A stretch of 5,972 nucleotides of DNA from Eubacteriales Family XIII. Incertae Sedis bacterium (GTDB lineage: Bacteria > Bacillota > Clostridia > Peptostreptococcales > Anaerovoracaceae). The notes beneath the pieces are model-generated. The model was not told where the DNA came from. It made no database searches and was given only the letters and a program-made list of their open reading frames with translations. Position 1 is the stretch's first letter; the number at the start of each line of letters is the position of its first letter. The stretch spans positions 1 to 5,972 of the forward strand of contig JAISTF010000171.1 in assembly GCA_031272745.1 (NCBI GenBank), given 5' to 3'. The translations under genes were made by a program, and so were the position numbers. Positions 1 through 5,972 of the stretch are shown piece by piece.

Positions 1-2355
1 GTCGTAGAACCAGTCCCAGTTTTCCGCCTGGGGCAGCTGCGAGGCGAGCGGCTTCATGACGAGCGCCTTCGTCTTCGCGGGGCATTGCTCCGCGCAGCTG
101 CCGCAGCCCGTGCAGTCGTACGGCGAGACCTGCACGCGGAAGGCGTAGGCATCCAGCCCGCCGCCCGTGGCTTTCTTCGTCTCGAACCCATCCGGCGCGG
201 CGGCCCGCTCGCCGCCATCGAGCAGCGCGGGCCGGATGGCGGCGTGCGGGCAGACGAGCGAGCAGCGGTTGCACTGGATGCAGTTTTCGATCTGCCACTC
301 GGGCACGTCGACGGCCACGCCGCGCTTCTCGTACTTCGTCGTGCCGTGCGGCCAGCTGCCGTCCTCGCACCTGTACTTCTTCAAGACCGACACCGGGATC
401 GCGTCCCCCTCCTGCCGGTTCATCGGCACCACGACATCCCGCACAAAATCCGGCACCCCCGCCGTCGTCGGGGCACCATCCGCGATCATCTTCCACGCCG
501 CCGGTGTCTCGATCTTCACAAGCCCCTCGAGCCCCCGATCCACCGCCGCGTTGTTGCGGTCGACGACCTCCTGTCCGCGCTTCACGAAATACGTCTTGTG
601 AATCGCGGCCTTCATCTCCTTCACCGCGAGATCCAAATCGATGATTCCCGTCAGCTTGAAAAACGCCGCCTGCAGCACGGTGTTTGTCCGCCCCCCGAGC
701 CCAAGCCCGCGGGCGATCCCGATCGCATCGATGACATACAGCTGCGCGTCCTTCTCCGCCAGCGATCGCTTCATCGCGGCAGGCAGGGCGGCATCAAGAG
801 CCTCTATGTTATTCCATGAACAATTCAAGAGGAAAATGCCTCCGGGTTTGAGGTCGCGCACGAGGTCGTATTTGTCCACGTACGACGGGTTGTGGCAGGC
901 GACGAGGTCGGCCGCGCCGACGAGGTACGTCGCGCGAATCGGGCGCGGGCTCACGCGCAGGTGGGACTGCGTGAGGCCGCCGGATTTCTTTGAATCATAG
1001 ACGAAATAGCATTGGGTGTAGAAGTCCGTGTTCGCGCCGATGATCTTCACGGAGTTCTTGTTGGCGCCGACCGTGCCGTCCGAGCCGAGGCCCCAGATCT
1101 TGTACGCCTTCGTATCCGCGTCCGTGACGTCAAAGCCGGCCGCGGGCGCGAGCGACGTGCCGTAGACGTCGTCGTCGATGCCGATCGTGAAACCGTTTTT
1201 CGGCGCCCTCTTCGCGAGCTCGGCGAAGACGGCCGCGATCTGGTCCGGCGTCGTGTCCTTCGACGACAGCCCATACCGCCCCCCGATGATGGCGGGGGCA
1301 TCGTCAACACCACGAAAAACTGTCACCACATCCTGATACAACGGCTCCCCGAGCCCCCCGGGCTCCTTCGTGCGGTCGAGCGTCGCCACGGCGCGGACGC
1401 TCTCCGGCAGCGCCGCCAGAAAATGCGCCGCCGAAAACGGCCGGTACAGATGGACGTTCACCATGCCGACCTTCTCGCCCGCCGCGCGGAGCTTGTCCAC
1501 CGTCTCCTTCACGGCCTCGCTGACCGAACACATCGACACGACGACGCGCTCGGCATCCGGCGCGCCGTAATATTCAAAGAGCCGGTAGTCGCGGCCGGTC
1601 AGCCGCCCGATCTCCTGCATATACTCCTCGACGACGGCCGGCACGTTTTGGATGTACCCGTCGCCCGCCTCGCGCGTCTGGAAGAACACGTCCGGGTTCA
1701 CGGTCGTGCCGCGCGTGCAGGGGTGCGCCGGGTTCAGCGACCGCGCGCGGAACGCCTCGACCGCCTCCCAGTCCACGAGCGGCCGCAGATCCTCGTAGTC
1801 GAGCACGTCGATCTTCTGGATCTCGTGCGACGTGCGGAACCCGTCGAAGAAATGCAGGAACGGCACGCGCGCGCGGATTGCCGCGAGATGCGCGACGGCC
1901 CCGAGGTCCATGACCTCCTGCGGCGAGCTCGCCGCGAGCAGCGCGAAGCCCGTCATGCGGCAGCCCATCACGTCGCTGTGGTCCCCGAAGATCGACAGCG
2001 CGTGCGCCGACAGCGTCCGCGCCGAGACGTGGAACACGCCGGGCAGGAACTCGCCCGCGATCTTGTACATGTTCGGAATCATGAGCAGCAGCCCCTGCGA
2101 CGCCGTGTACGTCGTCGTCAGCGCGCCCGCCTGCAGCGAGCCGTGCACCGCGCCCGCCGCGCCGCCCTCGCTCTGCATCTCGACGACGCGCACCGGCCGC
2201 CCGAACAGGTTCGTCCGCCCCTGCGCCGCCCAGTCGTCGACGTACTCCGCCATCGGCGAGCTCGGCGTGATCGGGAAGATCCCCGCCACCTCCGTGAACG
2301 CGTAGCTCACATACGCCGCGGCCGTGTTGCCGTCCATCGCTTCTTTCCTCGACAT
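1..2355 (-). CDS. nifJ: Pyruvate:ferredoxin (flavodoxin) oxidoreductase, N-terminal 785 residues (3' end beyond window)
   Basis: This cytoplasmic homodimeric enzyme family oxidises pyruvate with CoA to acetyl-CoA and CO2 and passes electrons to ferredoxin or flavodoxin. The frame is open from the ATG at 2355 to the window edge, and no stop is reached. IFPITPSSP (residues 26-34) carries T30, and E63 and R113 fall where the Desulfovibrio africanus enzyme has T31, E64 and R114, which act in pyruvate and TPP binding. Two 4Fe-4S motifs follow: C692/C695/C698 with C702, and C748/C751/C754 with C758. The usual length is about 1170-1200 residues, so domains I-V are present, while the TPP-binding domain VI, its active-site Asn and any domain VII lie outside. 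The start at 2355 is preferred because AAAGGGGG sits 6 bases upstream and MSRKEAMDGNTAAAYVSYAF matches family N-termini. M7 (2337) also has a GAGGA upstream and cannot be excluded. A role as 2-oxoglutarate or other keto-acid oxidoreductase is unlikely given this single-chain architecture. Confidence 0.97.
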   Translation of the reverse strand, partial: MSRKEAMDGNTAAAYVSYAFTEVAGIFPITPSSPMAEYVDDWAAQGRTNLFGRPVRVVEMQSEGGAAGAVHGSLQAGALTTTYTASQGLLLMIPNMYKIAGEFLPGVFHVSARTLSAHALSIFGDHSDVMGCRMTGFALLAASSPQEVMDLGAVAHLAAIRARVPFLHFFDGFRTSHEIQKIDVLDYEDLRPLVDWEAVEAFRARSLNPAHPCTRGTTVNPDVFFQTREAGDGYIQNVPAVVEEYMQEIGRLTGRDYRLFEYYGAPDAERVVVSMCSVSEAVKETVDKLRAAGEKVGMVNVHLYRPFSAAHFLAALPESVRAVATLDRTKEPGGLGEPLYQDVVTVFRGVDDAPAIIGGRYGLSSKDTTPDQIAAVFAELAKRAPKNGFTIGIDDDVYGTSLAPAAGFDVTDADTKAYKIWGLGSDGTVGANKNSVKIIGANTDFYTQCYFVYDSKKSGGLTQSHLRVSPRPIRATYLVGAADLVACHNPSYVDKYDLVRDLKPGGIFLLNCSWNNIEALDAALPAAMKRSLAEKDAQLYVIDAIGIARGLGLGGRTNTVLQAAFFKLTGIIDLDLAVKEMKAAIHKTYFVKRGQEVVDRNNAAVDRGLEGLVKIETPAAWKMIADGAPTTAGVPDFVRDVVVPMNRQEGDAIPVSVLKKYRCEDGSWPHGTTKYEKRGVAVDVPEWQIENCIQCNRCSLVCPHAAIRPALLDGGERAAAPDGFETKKATGGGLDAYAFRVQVSPYDCTGCGSCAEQCPAKTKALVMKPLASQLPQAENWDWFYD

Positions 2356-2361
2356 CGCTTA

Positions 2362-2369
2362 CCCCCTTT
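2362..2369 (-). promoter_or_regulatory. Shine-Dalgarno site of nifJ
   Basis: Read on the minus strand this is AAAGGGGG, one change from the AAGGAGGT-type consensus, six bases before the ATG at 2355. It is the main reason for choosing this start over the in-frame ATG at 2337. Confidence 0.75.
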
Positions 2370-2379
2370 GTCAAAATCA

Positions 2380-2411
2380 CGAATCGCCGTTATGGAATAT
2401 CCTGTGATTCG
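2380..2411. repeat. Short inverted repeat beside the nifJ promoter, possible operator
   Basis: CGAATC (2380-2385) and GATTCG (2406-2411) are perfect inverted 6-mers separated by 20 bases. The pairing can extend by three A-T pairs past a two-base bulge, so that the right arm reaches into the -10 hexamer. A competing pair, AATCAC (2375-2380) with GTGATT (2404-2409), shares the same bases. The position around the predicted transcription start would suit a repressor site, but the arms are short, the spacing is long and no known regulator consensus is matched, so this could be chance. Confidence 0.25.
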
Positions 2412-2440
2412 ATTGTAACAGATGTACAGGCTCATGGGAA
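2412..2440 (-). promoter_or_regulatory. Predicted sigma-A-type promoter for nifJ (extended -10)
   Basis: On the minus strand the -10 is TACAAT (2412-2417, 5 of 6 matches to TATAAT), directly preceded by TGT, which gives an extended -10. A weak -35, TTCCCA (2435-2440, 4 of 6 matches to TTGACA), lies at the ideal 17-base spacing. The region is distinctly AT-rich against the GC-rich surroundings. Transcription would begin near 2404-2406, leaving an untranslated leader of about 50 bases before the nifJ ATG. This means nifJ can be transcribed independently of the upstream ung operon. The call is made by motif only; no start site has been measured. Confidence 0.6.
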
Positions 2441-2466
2441 ACAAATAAATATTAAATTTCTCTAAA

Positions 2467-2485
2467 GCCCGCCGCAGTGCCGGGC
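2467..2485 (-). terminator. Weak candidate intrinsic terminator after the lipoprotein gene
   Basis: On the minus strand a GCCCG/CGGGC stem of 5 bp with a 9-base loop begins 16 bases after the TGA at 2502. It is followed by CTTTAGAGAAATTTAA, which is T-rich but not a clean run of T. The stem is short and the tail interrupted, so termination is probably partial; read-through into nifJ is possible. It is supported by position, between the end of a tight operon and a predicted new promoter. Confidence 0.4.
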
Positions 2486-2501
2486 CACGCCGCCGAATGG
2501 G

Positions 2502-3425
2502 TCACATCGCCCCTTGGATGGCGGCGGCCCAGAGGGCGGCGAGTTCGCGGTAGCCTTCTTCCGTCGGATGTACCATGTCGAAGGGATTGAGCCACGCGCC
2601 TTTGTTTTGTTCGAATAACGCAAACGCCTGCGTGTCGCCCTGACGCACAGCGCCGCCGTATTCGGCCACGAGCTCCGAGACCGCTTCGTCGTAGCCGCGC
2701 ATCGCTTCGAGCACGGACGCCTGGAGCGCGGCCGCCTGGTCTTCGGATGTGTACGTCGGGTCGAGGCGCACCTCGGGCGCGATTTCGCGGTAGATCGTGT
2801 TGCTGAGGATTACCGTCTCGATGCCCGCATCGTTACGCAGCCGGTCGATGATGGCGCGCATATTGTTTTTGTATTCCTCTTTCGGAATCGCGACGGCCGC
2901 GGCGGAATAGTCGCCGGACTCGACGGTGGCACCGCTGAAATATTTCCGCGCGTCGTTCGCCCCGAGCATGATGTGCGCGACCGTCGCGCCCTCGGCTTTT
3001 GCCGCGTCGATCGCGCCCGCAAGAAGCCCCTGCGCCTCGTCCGTCCAGCTCATCGTCGTCGAGCCGTCCGCGCCGCGGTTGATCGCGGTGTACGTCCGGC
3101 TGTCTCCCTGTTCCGTGAGGAGCGCCGCCACCTGCGCGGGCGCGGCGGGGTCCGCCAGCCCCGGCGGCGTGTCCGCATCCTTTTGGCCGAGCGACCCGTG
3201 CGTGATGGAATCCCCGATGAAGAGGATGGCGACGGGCGCAGGCGGCTCGGTGGCGACGGGCGCGGAATCTCCTGCCGTCGCGGAGCTTCCCGCCGAGGCG
3301 GAACTCCCGTCCGGCGCCCCCGCCCCGCCGCACCCGACCAACGCCAGCACCGCTGCGAGCGCCAACACAGGCACCGCCGCAAACGCGGCCCCGTGATTCC
3401 AACCCAGAAACCGCCTCGTCCTCAT
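2502..3425 (-). CDS. GDSL/SGNH-family hydrolase lipoprotein
   Basis: This 307-residue protein is predicted to be exported and lipid-anchored. Basic residues (MRTRR) precede a hydrophobic stretch (about 12-30) that ends in the lipobox LVGC, making C32 the acylated residue. An Ala/Ser/Gly/Pro-rich linker (33-64) leads to the hydrolase domain. Block I is FIGDSITHG with nucleophile S73, block II has G118 in NRGADGS, block III is GAND (155-158), and block V is DMVHP with D283 and H286, so the full catalytic set is present. The family contains esterases, lipases and carbohydrate deacetylases; the substrate cannot be told here. The start is the ATG at 3425, whose ATGA overlaps the ung stop and which has GGAG six bases upstream. 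An in-frame TTG at 3437 would add four residues but lacks this arrangement. RRFLG is not a proper twin-arginine motif, so Sec export is expected. Confidence 0.9.
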   Translation of the reverse strand: MRTRRFLGWNHGAAFAAVPVLALAAVLALVGCGGAGAPDGSSASAGSSATAGDSAPVATEPPAPVAILFIGDSITHGSLGQKDADTPPGLADPAAPAQVAALLTEQGDSRTYTAINRGADGSTTMSWTDEAQGLLAGAIDAAKAEGATVAHIMLGANDARKYFSGATVESGDYSAAAVAIPKEEYKNNMRAIIDRLRNDAGIETVILSNTIYREIAPEVRLDPTYTSEDQAAALQASVLEAMRGYDEAVSELVAEYGGAVRQGDTQAFALFEQNKGAWLNPFDMVHPTEEGYRELAALWAAAIQGAM

Positions 3426-4093
3426 CCCAGACTCCAATCGATCGGTGCCTGCCCGTGCGCCTGCAAAAACTCATTCGCCGCGCGAAAATGCCCGTTGCCG
3501 AAAAAGCCGCGATAGGCCGAGAGCGGGCTCGGGTGCGGCGACGTGAGCGCGAGGTGACGCGCCTCGTCGATGAGCGGCCGCTTCGAAATCGCGTTTGCCC
3601 CCCAAAGCAAAAATACCATCGGCTCCTGCCGTTCGTTCAGCAGCTGTATGACGCGGTCGGTCAGCGTCTCCCAACCGCAGCCGCGGTGCGAGCCGGCATC
3701 GCCCGCGCGAACCGTCAGCACCGTGTTGAGGAGCAGGACGCCCTGCCGCGTCCACGGCGTGAGGTCGCCGGTCCGCGGCTCGGGCACGCCGAGCTCATCA
3801 TGGATCTCCTTGAAAATGTTGACCAAGGACGGCGGCGGCGGCACGCCCTCACGCACAGAGAAGCACAGCCCGTGCGCCTGGCCGGGCCCGTGGTAGGGAT
3901 CCTGCCCGAGGATCACGGCGCGCACGTCCGCGCAGGCCGTGTGCTTCAAGGCATTGAAGATGTCGTGCATATCCGGATAGACGGTATGCGTCCGGTACTC
4001 CGTCACGAGAAACCGCCGCAAAGACTGATAGTAATCCTTGTCGAACTCACCCGCAAGCAGCGTATCCCAATCGTTTCCGATTTGTACCGTCAA
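3422..4093 (-). CDS. ung: Uracil-DNA glycosylase, family 1
   Basis: The enzyme removes uracil from DNA, starting base-excision repair of deaminated cytosine and misincorporated dUMP. The 223-residue length is typical. GQDPYHGPGQAHG (63-75) contains the water-activating D65, LLLNTVLTV (120-128) has the uracil-recognising N123, LLWGANA follows, and SPHPSPLSAYRGFFG (185-199) has H187 and the DNA-intercalation loop. Numbering is within one residue of the E. coli enzyme throughout, which supports an essentially full-length N-terminus. The start is a TTG (4093-4091) whose last bases overlap the TGA of the upstream UPF0210 gene. No clear Shine-Dalgarno is present, only GAG at a distance, and the next in-frame Met is residue 42, too far inside the fold. 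Initiation by coupled re-initiation is therefore inferred. Nothing suggests loss of function. Confidence 0.97.
   Translation of the reverse strand: MTVQIGNDWDTLLAGEFDKDYYQSLRRFLVTEYRTHTVYPDMHDIFNALKHTACADVRAVILGQDPYHGPGQAHGLCFSVREGVPPPPSLVNIFKEIHDELGVPEPRTGDLTPWTRQGVLLLNTVLTVRAGDAGSHRGCGWETLTDRVIQLLNERQEPMVFLLWGANAISKRPLIDEARHLALTSPHPSPLSAYRGFFGNGHFRAANEFLQAHGQAPIDWSLG
3432..3435 (-). promoter_or_regulatory. Shine-Dalgarno site of the lipoprotein gene, inside ung
   Basis: GGAG lies within the last codons of ung, six bases before the ATG at 3425. It decides the start in favour of that ATG over the TTG at 3437, and places the initiation signal under ribosomes finishing ung. Confidence 0.65.
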
Positions 4094-5448
4094 TTTTTCA
4101 AACTCTGTATCGGCGCGGGAATCCGCCCCCCGCGCGCCACGAACACCGACGGGTCGATCGTGCTGATCTTCATCACGGGCCCGCTGCCGAGCAGCCCGCC
4201 GAACTCGAGCACGTCACCGACCTTCTTGCCGATCGCGGGAATCACGCGTACGGCCGTCGTCTTGGAATTCACCATCCCGATGGCCGCTTCGTCCGCAATC
4301 AACGCGGAGATCACCGCCGGCGGCGTATCGCCCGGCAGGATGATCATATCGAGGCCGACCGAGCAGACCGCCGTCATCGCTTCGAGCTTTTCGATGGTCA
4401 GCGCCCCCGACGTCGCCGCTGCGATCATGCCCGCGTCCTCGGACACCGGAATGAACGCGCCCGACAATCCGCCGACCGATGAGGACGCCATGACGCCGCC
4501 CTTTTTTACCGCGTCGTTGAGCATCGCGAGCGCCGCCGTCGTCCCGCAGGCGCCCGTCTGCGCGAGACCGATCTCTTCCAATATATAGGCCACCGAATCG
4601 CCGATCGCCGGCGTCGGCGCGAGAGACAGATCCACGATGCCGAACGGCACCCCGAGCAGCCCCGCCGCCTCCGCGCCGACGAGCTGCCCCATGCGCGTCA
4701 CCTTGAACGCCGTCTTTTTGATGATCTCCGCGATCTCCGACAAATCCGCGTCCTTCGGCGCCTGCTCGACCGCCGCGCGCACCGCGCCCGGCCCCGACAC
4801 GCCGACGTTGATCACGCAGTCCGGCTCGCCCACGCCGTGGAACGCGCCCGCCATGAACGGGTTGTCCTCGGCCGCGTTGCAAAACACGACGAGCTTCGCC
4901 GCGCCGATGCACTGCCGGTCGGCCGTCAACTCCGCCGTCCGCACGATTGCCTCGCCCATCATGCGCACCGCGTCCATATGGATGCCCGCCTTCGTCGAGC
5001 CGACGTTGACCGACGAGCAGACGCGCTCCGTCACGGCCAGCGCCTCGGGAATCGCCTCAATCAAAGCCAAATCGCCCGCCGCGAATCCCTTCTGCACCAA
5101 CGCGGAAAACCCGCCGATGAAATTGACCCCGACCGCCGCCGCCGCGCGGTCCAGCGTCCGCGCAAACGCCACGGGATCCCCGCCCGACGCGCCGACCGCG
5201 AACGCCACCGGCGTCACGGAGATGCGCTTGTTGATGATCGGGATGCCGTATTTCGTCTCAATCGCGTCGCACACCGGCACGAGCCGCTCCGCCCGCCGTG
5301 TGATCTTCTCATAGATTTTTTCGCACGAGCGCGCCGCGTCCGCGTCCAAGCAGTCCAACAGCGACACGCCCATCGTCACGGTCCGGATGTCGAGATGCTC
5401 ATCGCGGATCATCGTTATTGTTTCCAAAATGTCTGTCGTATTCAGCAT
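4090..5448 (-). CDS. UPF0210 / DUF711 (PFL-like) family protein
   Basis: This 452-residue cytoplasmic protein has the full UPF0210 length. Recognisable family blocks include GVNFIGGFSALVQKGF (107-122), SSVNVGSTKAGIHMDAV (145-161), KLVVFCNAAEDNPFMAGAFHG (185-205), INVGVSGPGAV (213-223), APTPAIGDSVAYILEEIGL (277-295) with QTGACGTTAALAMLNDAV (297-314), and SSSVGGLSGAFIPVSEDAGM (322-341). The family is sometimes labelled PFL-like, but no glycyl-radical motif is visible and I would not call it a pyruvate formate-lyase. Biochemical function is not established to my knowledge. It directly follows a UPF0237 ACT-domain gene, a pairing known across Bacillota, archaea and others, which suggests the two proteins act together, perhaps with the ACT protein binding a small ligand. 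The ATG at 5448 has AGGA nine bases upstream and starts three bases after the ACT stop. Confidence 0.93.
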   Translation of the reverse strand: MLNTTDILETITMIRDEHLDIRTVTMGVSLLDCLDADAARSCEKIYEKITRRAERLVPVCDAIETKYGIPIINKRISVTPVAFAVGASGGDPVAFARTLDRAAAAVGVNFIGGFSALVQKGFAAGDLALIEAIPEALAVTERVCSSVNVGSTKAGIHMDAVRMMGEAIVRTAELTADRQCIGAAKLVVFCNAAEDNPFMAGAFHGVGEPDCVINVGVSGPGAVRAAVEQAPKDADLSEIAEIIKKTAFKVTRMGQLVGAEAAGLLGVPFGIVDLSLAPTPAIGDSVAYILEEIGLAQTGACGTTAALAMLNDAVKKGGVMASSSVGGLSGAFIPVSEDAGMIAAATSGALTIEKLEAMTAVCSVGLDMIILPGDTPPAVISALIADEAAIGMVNSKTTAVRVIPAIGKKVGDVLEFGGLLGSGPVMKISTIDPSVFVARGGRIPAPIQSLKN

Positions 5449-5451
5449 GGC

Positions 5452-5715
5452 TCAAATCCTGTGCATCGAGTTGAAGATGTCCTCGTGCATGACGTGGACT
5501 TTCATGTCCGGCACCGCGCCCTCGATGGCCGCCGTCAGGCCCGCGAGGTCCGGCGTCATCTTCGTGATGTCCACGAGCATGATCATCGCGAAATATTCCT
5601 CGAGCACCGACTGCGTGACCTCGAGCACGTTCGCGTTGGCGTCCGCGCAGGCCGTCGCGACCTTCGCGAGGATGCCGACCATATCCTTTCCAATAACCGT
5701 GATCACCGCTCTCAT
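5452..5715 (-). CDS. UPF0237 family single ACT-domain protein
   Basis: This 87-residue protein is a single ACT domain. MRAVITVIGKDMVGILAKVATACADANANVLEV shows the first beta strand, the GKDxVGI turn (9-15) where ACT domains often bind ligand, the first helix and the second strand. The second half, with EYFAMIMLVDIT and a final MKVHVMHEDIF strand, completes the beta-alpha-beta-beta-alpha-beta fold. ACT domains commonly bind amino acids and assemble as dimers; the ligand here is unknown. The ATG at 5715 is chosen because GGGAGG lies five bases upstream and the length fits the family. Longer in-frame starts up to 5829 would add unrelated, polar sequence that overlaps the transporter gene. It is probably co-transcribed with the UPF0210 gene three bases downstream. 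Confidence 0.93.
   Translation of the reverse strand: MRAVITVIGKDMVGILAKVATACADANANVLEVTQSVLEEYFAMIMLVDITKMTPDLAGLTAAIEGAVPDMKVHVMHEDIFNSMHRI
5457..5460 (-). promoter_or_regulatory. Shine-Dalgarno site of the UPF0210 gene
   Basis: AGGA lies inside the final codons of the ACT-domain gene, nine bases before the ATG at 5448. It is modest in strength, consistent with translation coupled to the gene upstream. Confidence 0.5.
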
Positions 5716-5720
5716 GGATG

Positions 5721-5726
5721 CCTCCC
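5721..5726 (-). promoter_or_regulatory. Strong Shine-Dalgarno site of the ACT-domain gene
   Basis: GGGAGG sits five bases before the ATG at 5715 and decides this start over upstream in-frame starts such as the one at 5829. It is the strongest ribosome site in the operon, as expected for its first or lead gene. Confidence 0.8.
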
Positions 5727-5759
5727 TGTCCGTTTCTTCACTGTTGTTTTCTGCGCTTT

Positions 5760-5972
5760 TCATTCTATCACACCGGGCTTCCCGTCCACCGCTTTCGGCT
5801 TGCGCTGCAACGAGATGAAGATTCCGCACGCGCAGATCGCCGAAAAGACAATGAAGACGATATGCATATTTTTCATAAAGACATCCGTGCGCACTTCATC
5901 GATCGGCGTATGGCCGATGTTTGCATTGGTGATAATGGTGATAAGCGCAATGCCTATGGAATTTCCAAGATT
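5760..5972 (-). CDS. C-terminal end of a multi-pass transporter, probably MFS drug/H+ antiporter (5' end beyond window)
   Basis: The frame is open from the right edge to TGA at 5760-5762, giving 70 residues. The opening NLGNSIGIALITIITN (1-16) resembles the end of the penultimate helix of DHA2/EmrB-type MFS exporters, where a Gly-x-x-x-Gly-Ile-Ala pattern is common. A polar loop of about 20 residues follows, then a last membrane helix (about 36-56, MHIVFIVFSAICACGIFISL) and a short basic cytoplasmic tail (QRKPKAVDGKPGVIE). This arrangement fits the loop-helix-tail end of a 14-helix exporter. With only the tail visible, the subfamily and substrate cannot be assigned, and another integral membrane family is possible. 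The stop lies 44 bases from the ACT-domain start, with no convincing terminator between, so read-through into that operon is possible. Confidence 0.7.
   Translation of the reverse strand, partial: NLGNSIGIALITIITNANIGHTPIDEVRTDVFMKNMHIVFIVFSAICACGIFISLQRKPKAVDGKPGVIE
5763..5771 (-). promoter_or_regulatory. Possible extended -10 element for the ACT/UPF0210/ung operon
   Basis: TGATAGAAT on the minus strand resembles an extended -10 (TG, one base, TAGAAT with 5 of 6 matches). It lies at the end of the transporter gene, about 50 bases before the ACT start. The best -35 nearby, TGGACG, is at a poor 15-base spacing, so this is tentative. The alternative is that the operon is read from upstream of the transporter gene, since no terminator is visible between them. 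Confidence 0.25.

Noticed and set aside
779..835. Locally lower-GC codons in nifJ (also near 1300-1322) as a sign of recombination
   Set aside because: The patches are only a few dozen bases, the reading frame and the family sequence continue through them, and local codon variation explains them.
1012..2418. Long open frame of 468 codons on the plus strand
   Set aside because: It is antisense to nifJ, very rich in Arg, Ala and His, matches no family I know and has no start signal. Strong GC bias at the third codon position of nifJ removes stops from this frame. The minus-strand frame carries all the family motifs.
2401..2430. CRP/FNR- or Rex-like operator at the nifJ promoter
   Set aside because: TGTGATTCGATTGTAACA has a fair left half for TGTGA-N6-TCACA but a poor right half, and it does not fit a Rex-type TTGTGA/TCACAA palindrome, so no regulator is named.
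2833..3515. Several open frames on both strands over the lipoprotein gene
   Set aside because: They are low-complexity Arg/Ala/Pro translations of the other frames of the SGNH gene, which alone shows a signal peptide, lipobox and catalytic blocks.
3455..4588. Open frame of 377 codons on the plus strand across ung and UPF0210
   Set aside because: It is antisense to two genes whose motifs are unmistakable, changes composition where it passes from one to the other, and shows no domain of its own.
4090..5448. Pyruvate formate-lyase activity for the PFL-like UPF0210 protein
   Set aside because: The label refers to a family name; no glycyl-radical loop near the C-terminus and no PFL-type active-site cysteine pair can be seen.
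5716..5829. N-terminal extension of the ACT protein to 125 residues
   Set aside because: The extra 38 residues overlap the 3' end of the transporter gene, are unlike ACT sequence, and the strong GGGAGG site points to the ATG at 5715.

Overview
The window is an ordinary but informative stretch of a GC-rich (about 60-65 % by eye) bacterial chromosome in which every supportable gene lies on the minus strand. Pyruvate:ferredoxin oxidoreductase, together with the UPF0237/UPF0210 pair and Bacillota-like Shine-Dalgarno sequences, points to an anaerobic Bacillota. The high GC makes a Negativicutes (Selenomonas-like) or GC-rich clostridial host plausible, but this is inference and no marker settles the taxon.

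Read in the direction of transcription (right to left), the layout is as follows. The last 70 codons of a multi-TM transporter, probably an MFS drug/H+ antiporter, end at 5760. A single-ACT-domain UPF0237 protein (5452-5715) follows 44 bases later. Then come a UPF0210/DUF711 protein (4090-5448), family-1 uracil-DNA glycosylase ung (3422-4093) and a GDSL/SGNH-hydrolase lipoprotein (2502-3425). The spacings among these last four genes are +3, -4 and -4 bases, so they look like one translationally coupled operon. A weak hairpin follows the lipoprotein stop. After it comes an AT-rich intergenic island with a good extended -10 promoter, and then the first 785 codons of a pyruvate:ferredoxin oxidoreductase (nifJ/por), which runs off the left edge of the window.

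The functional themes are separate: central anaerobic carbon metabolism (nifJ), base-excision DNA repair (ung), a conserved but functionally uncharacterised ACT + UPF0210 pair that may sense a small molecule, and a surface-anchored esterase-like protein. No mobile element, CRISPR array, RNA gene or clear sign of a new defence or biosynthetic system was seen. The numerous long plus-strand open frames are antisense shadows produced by high GC. The most worthwhile points are the tight packing of ung between unrelated genes with a TTG start, the ACT/UPF0210 pair, and the dyad overlapping the nifJ promoter.
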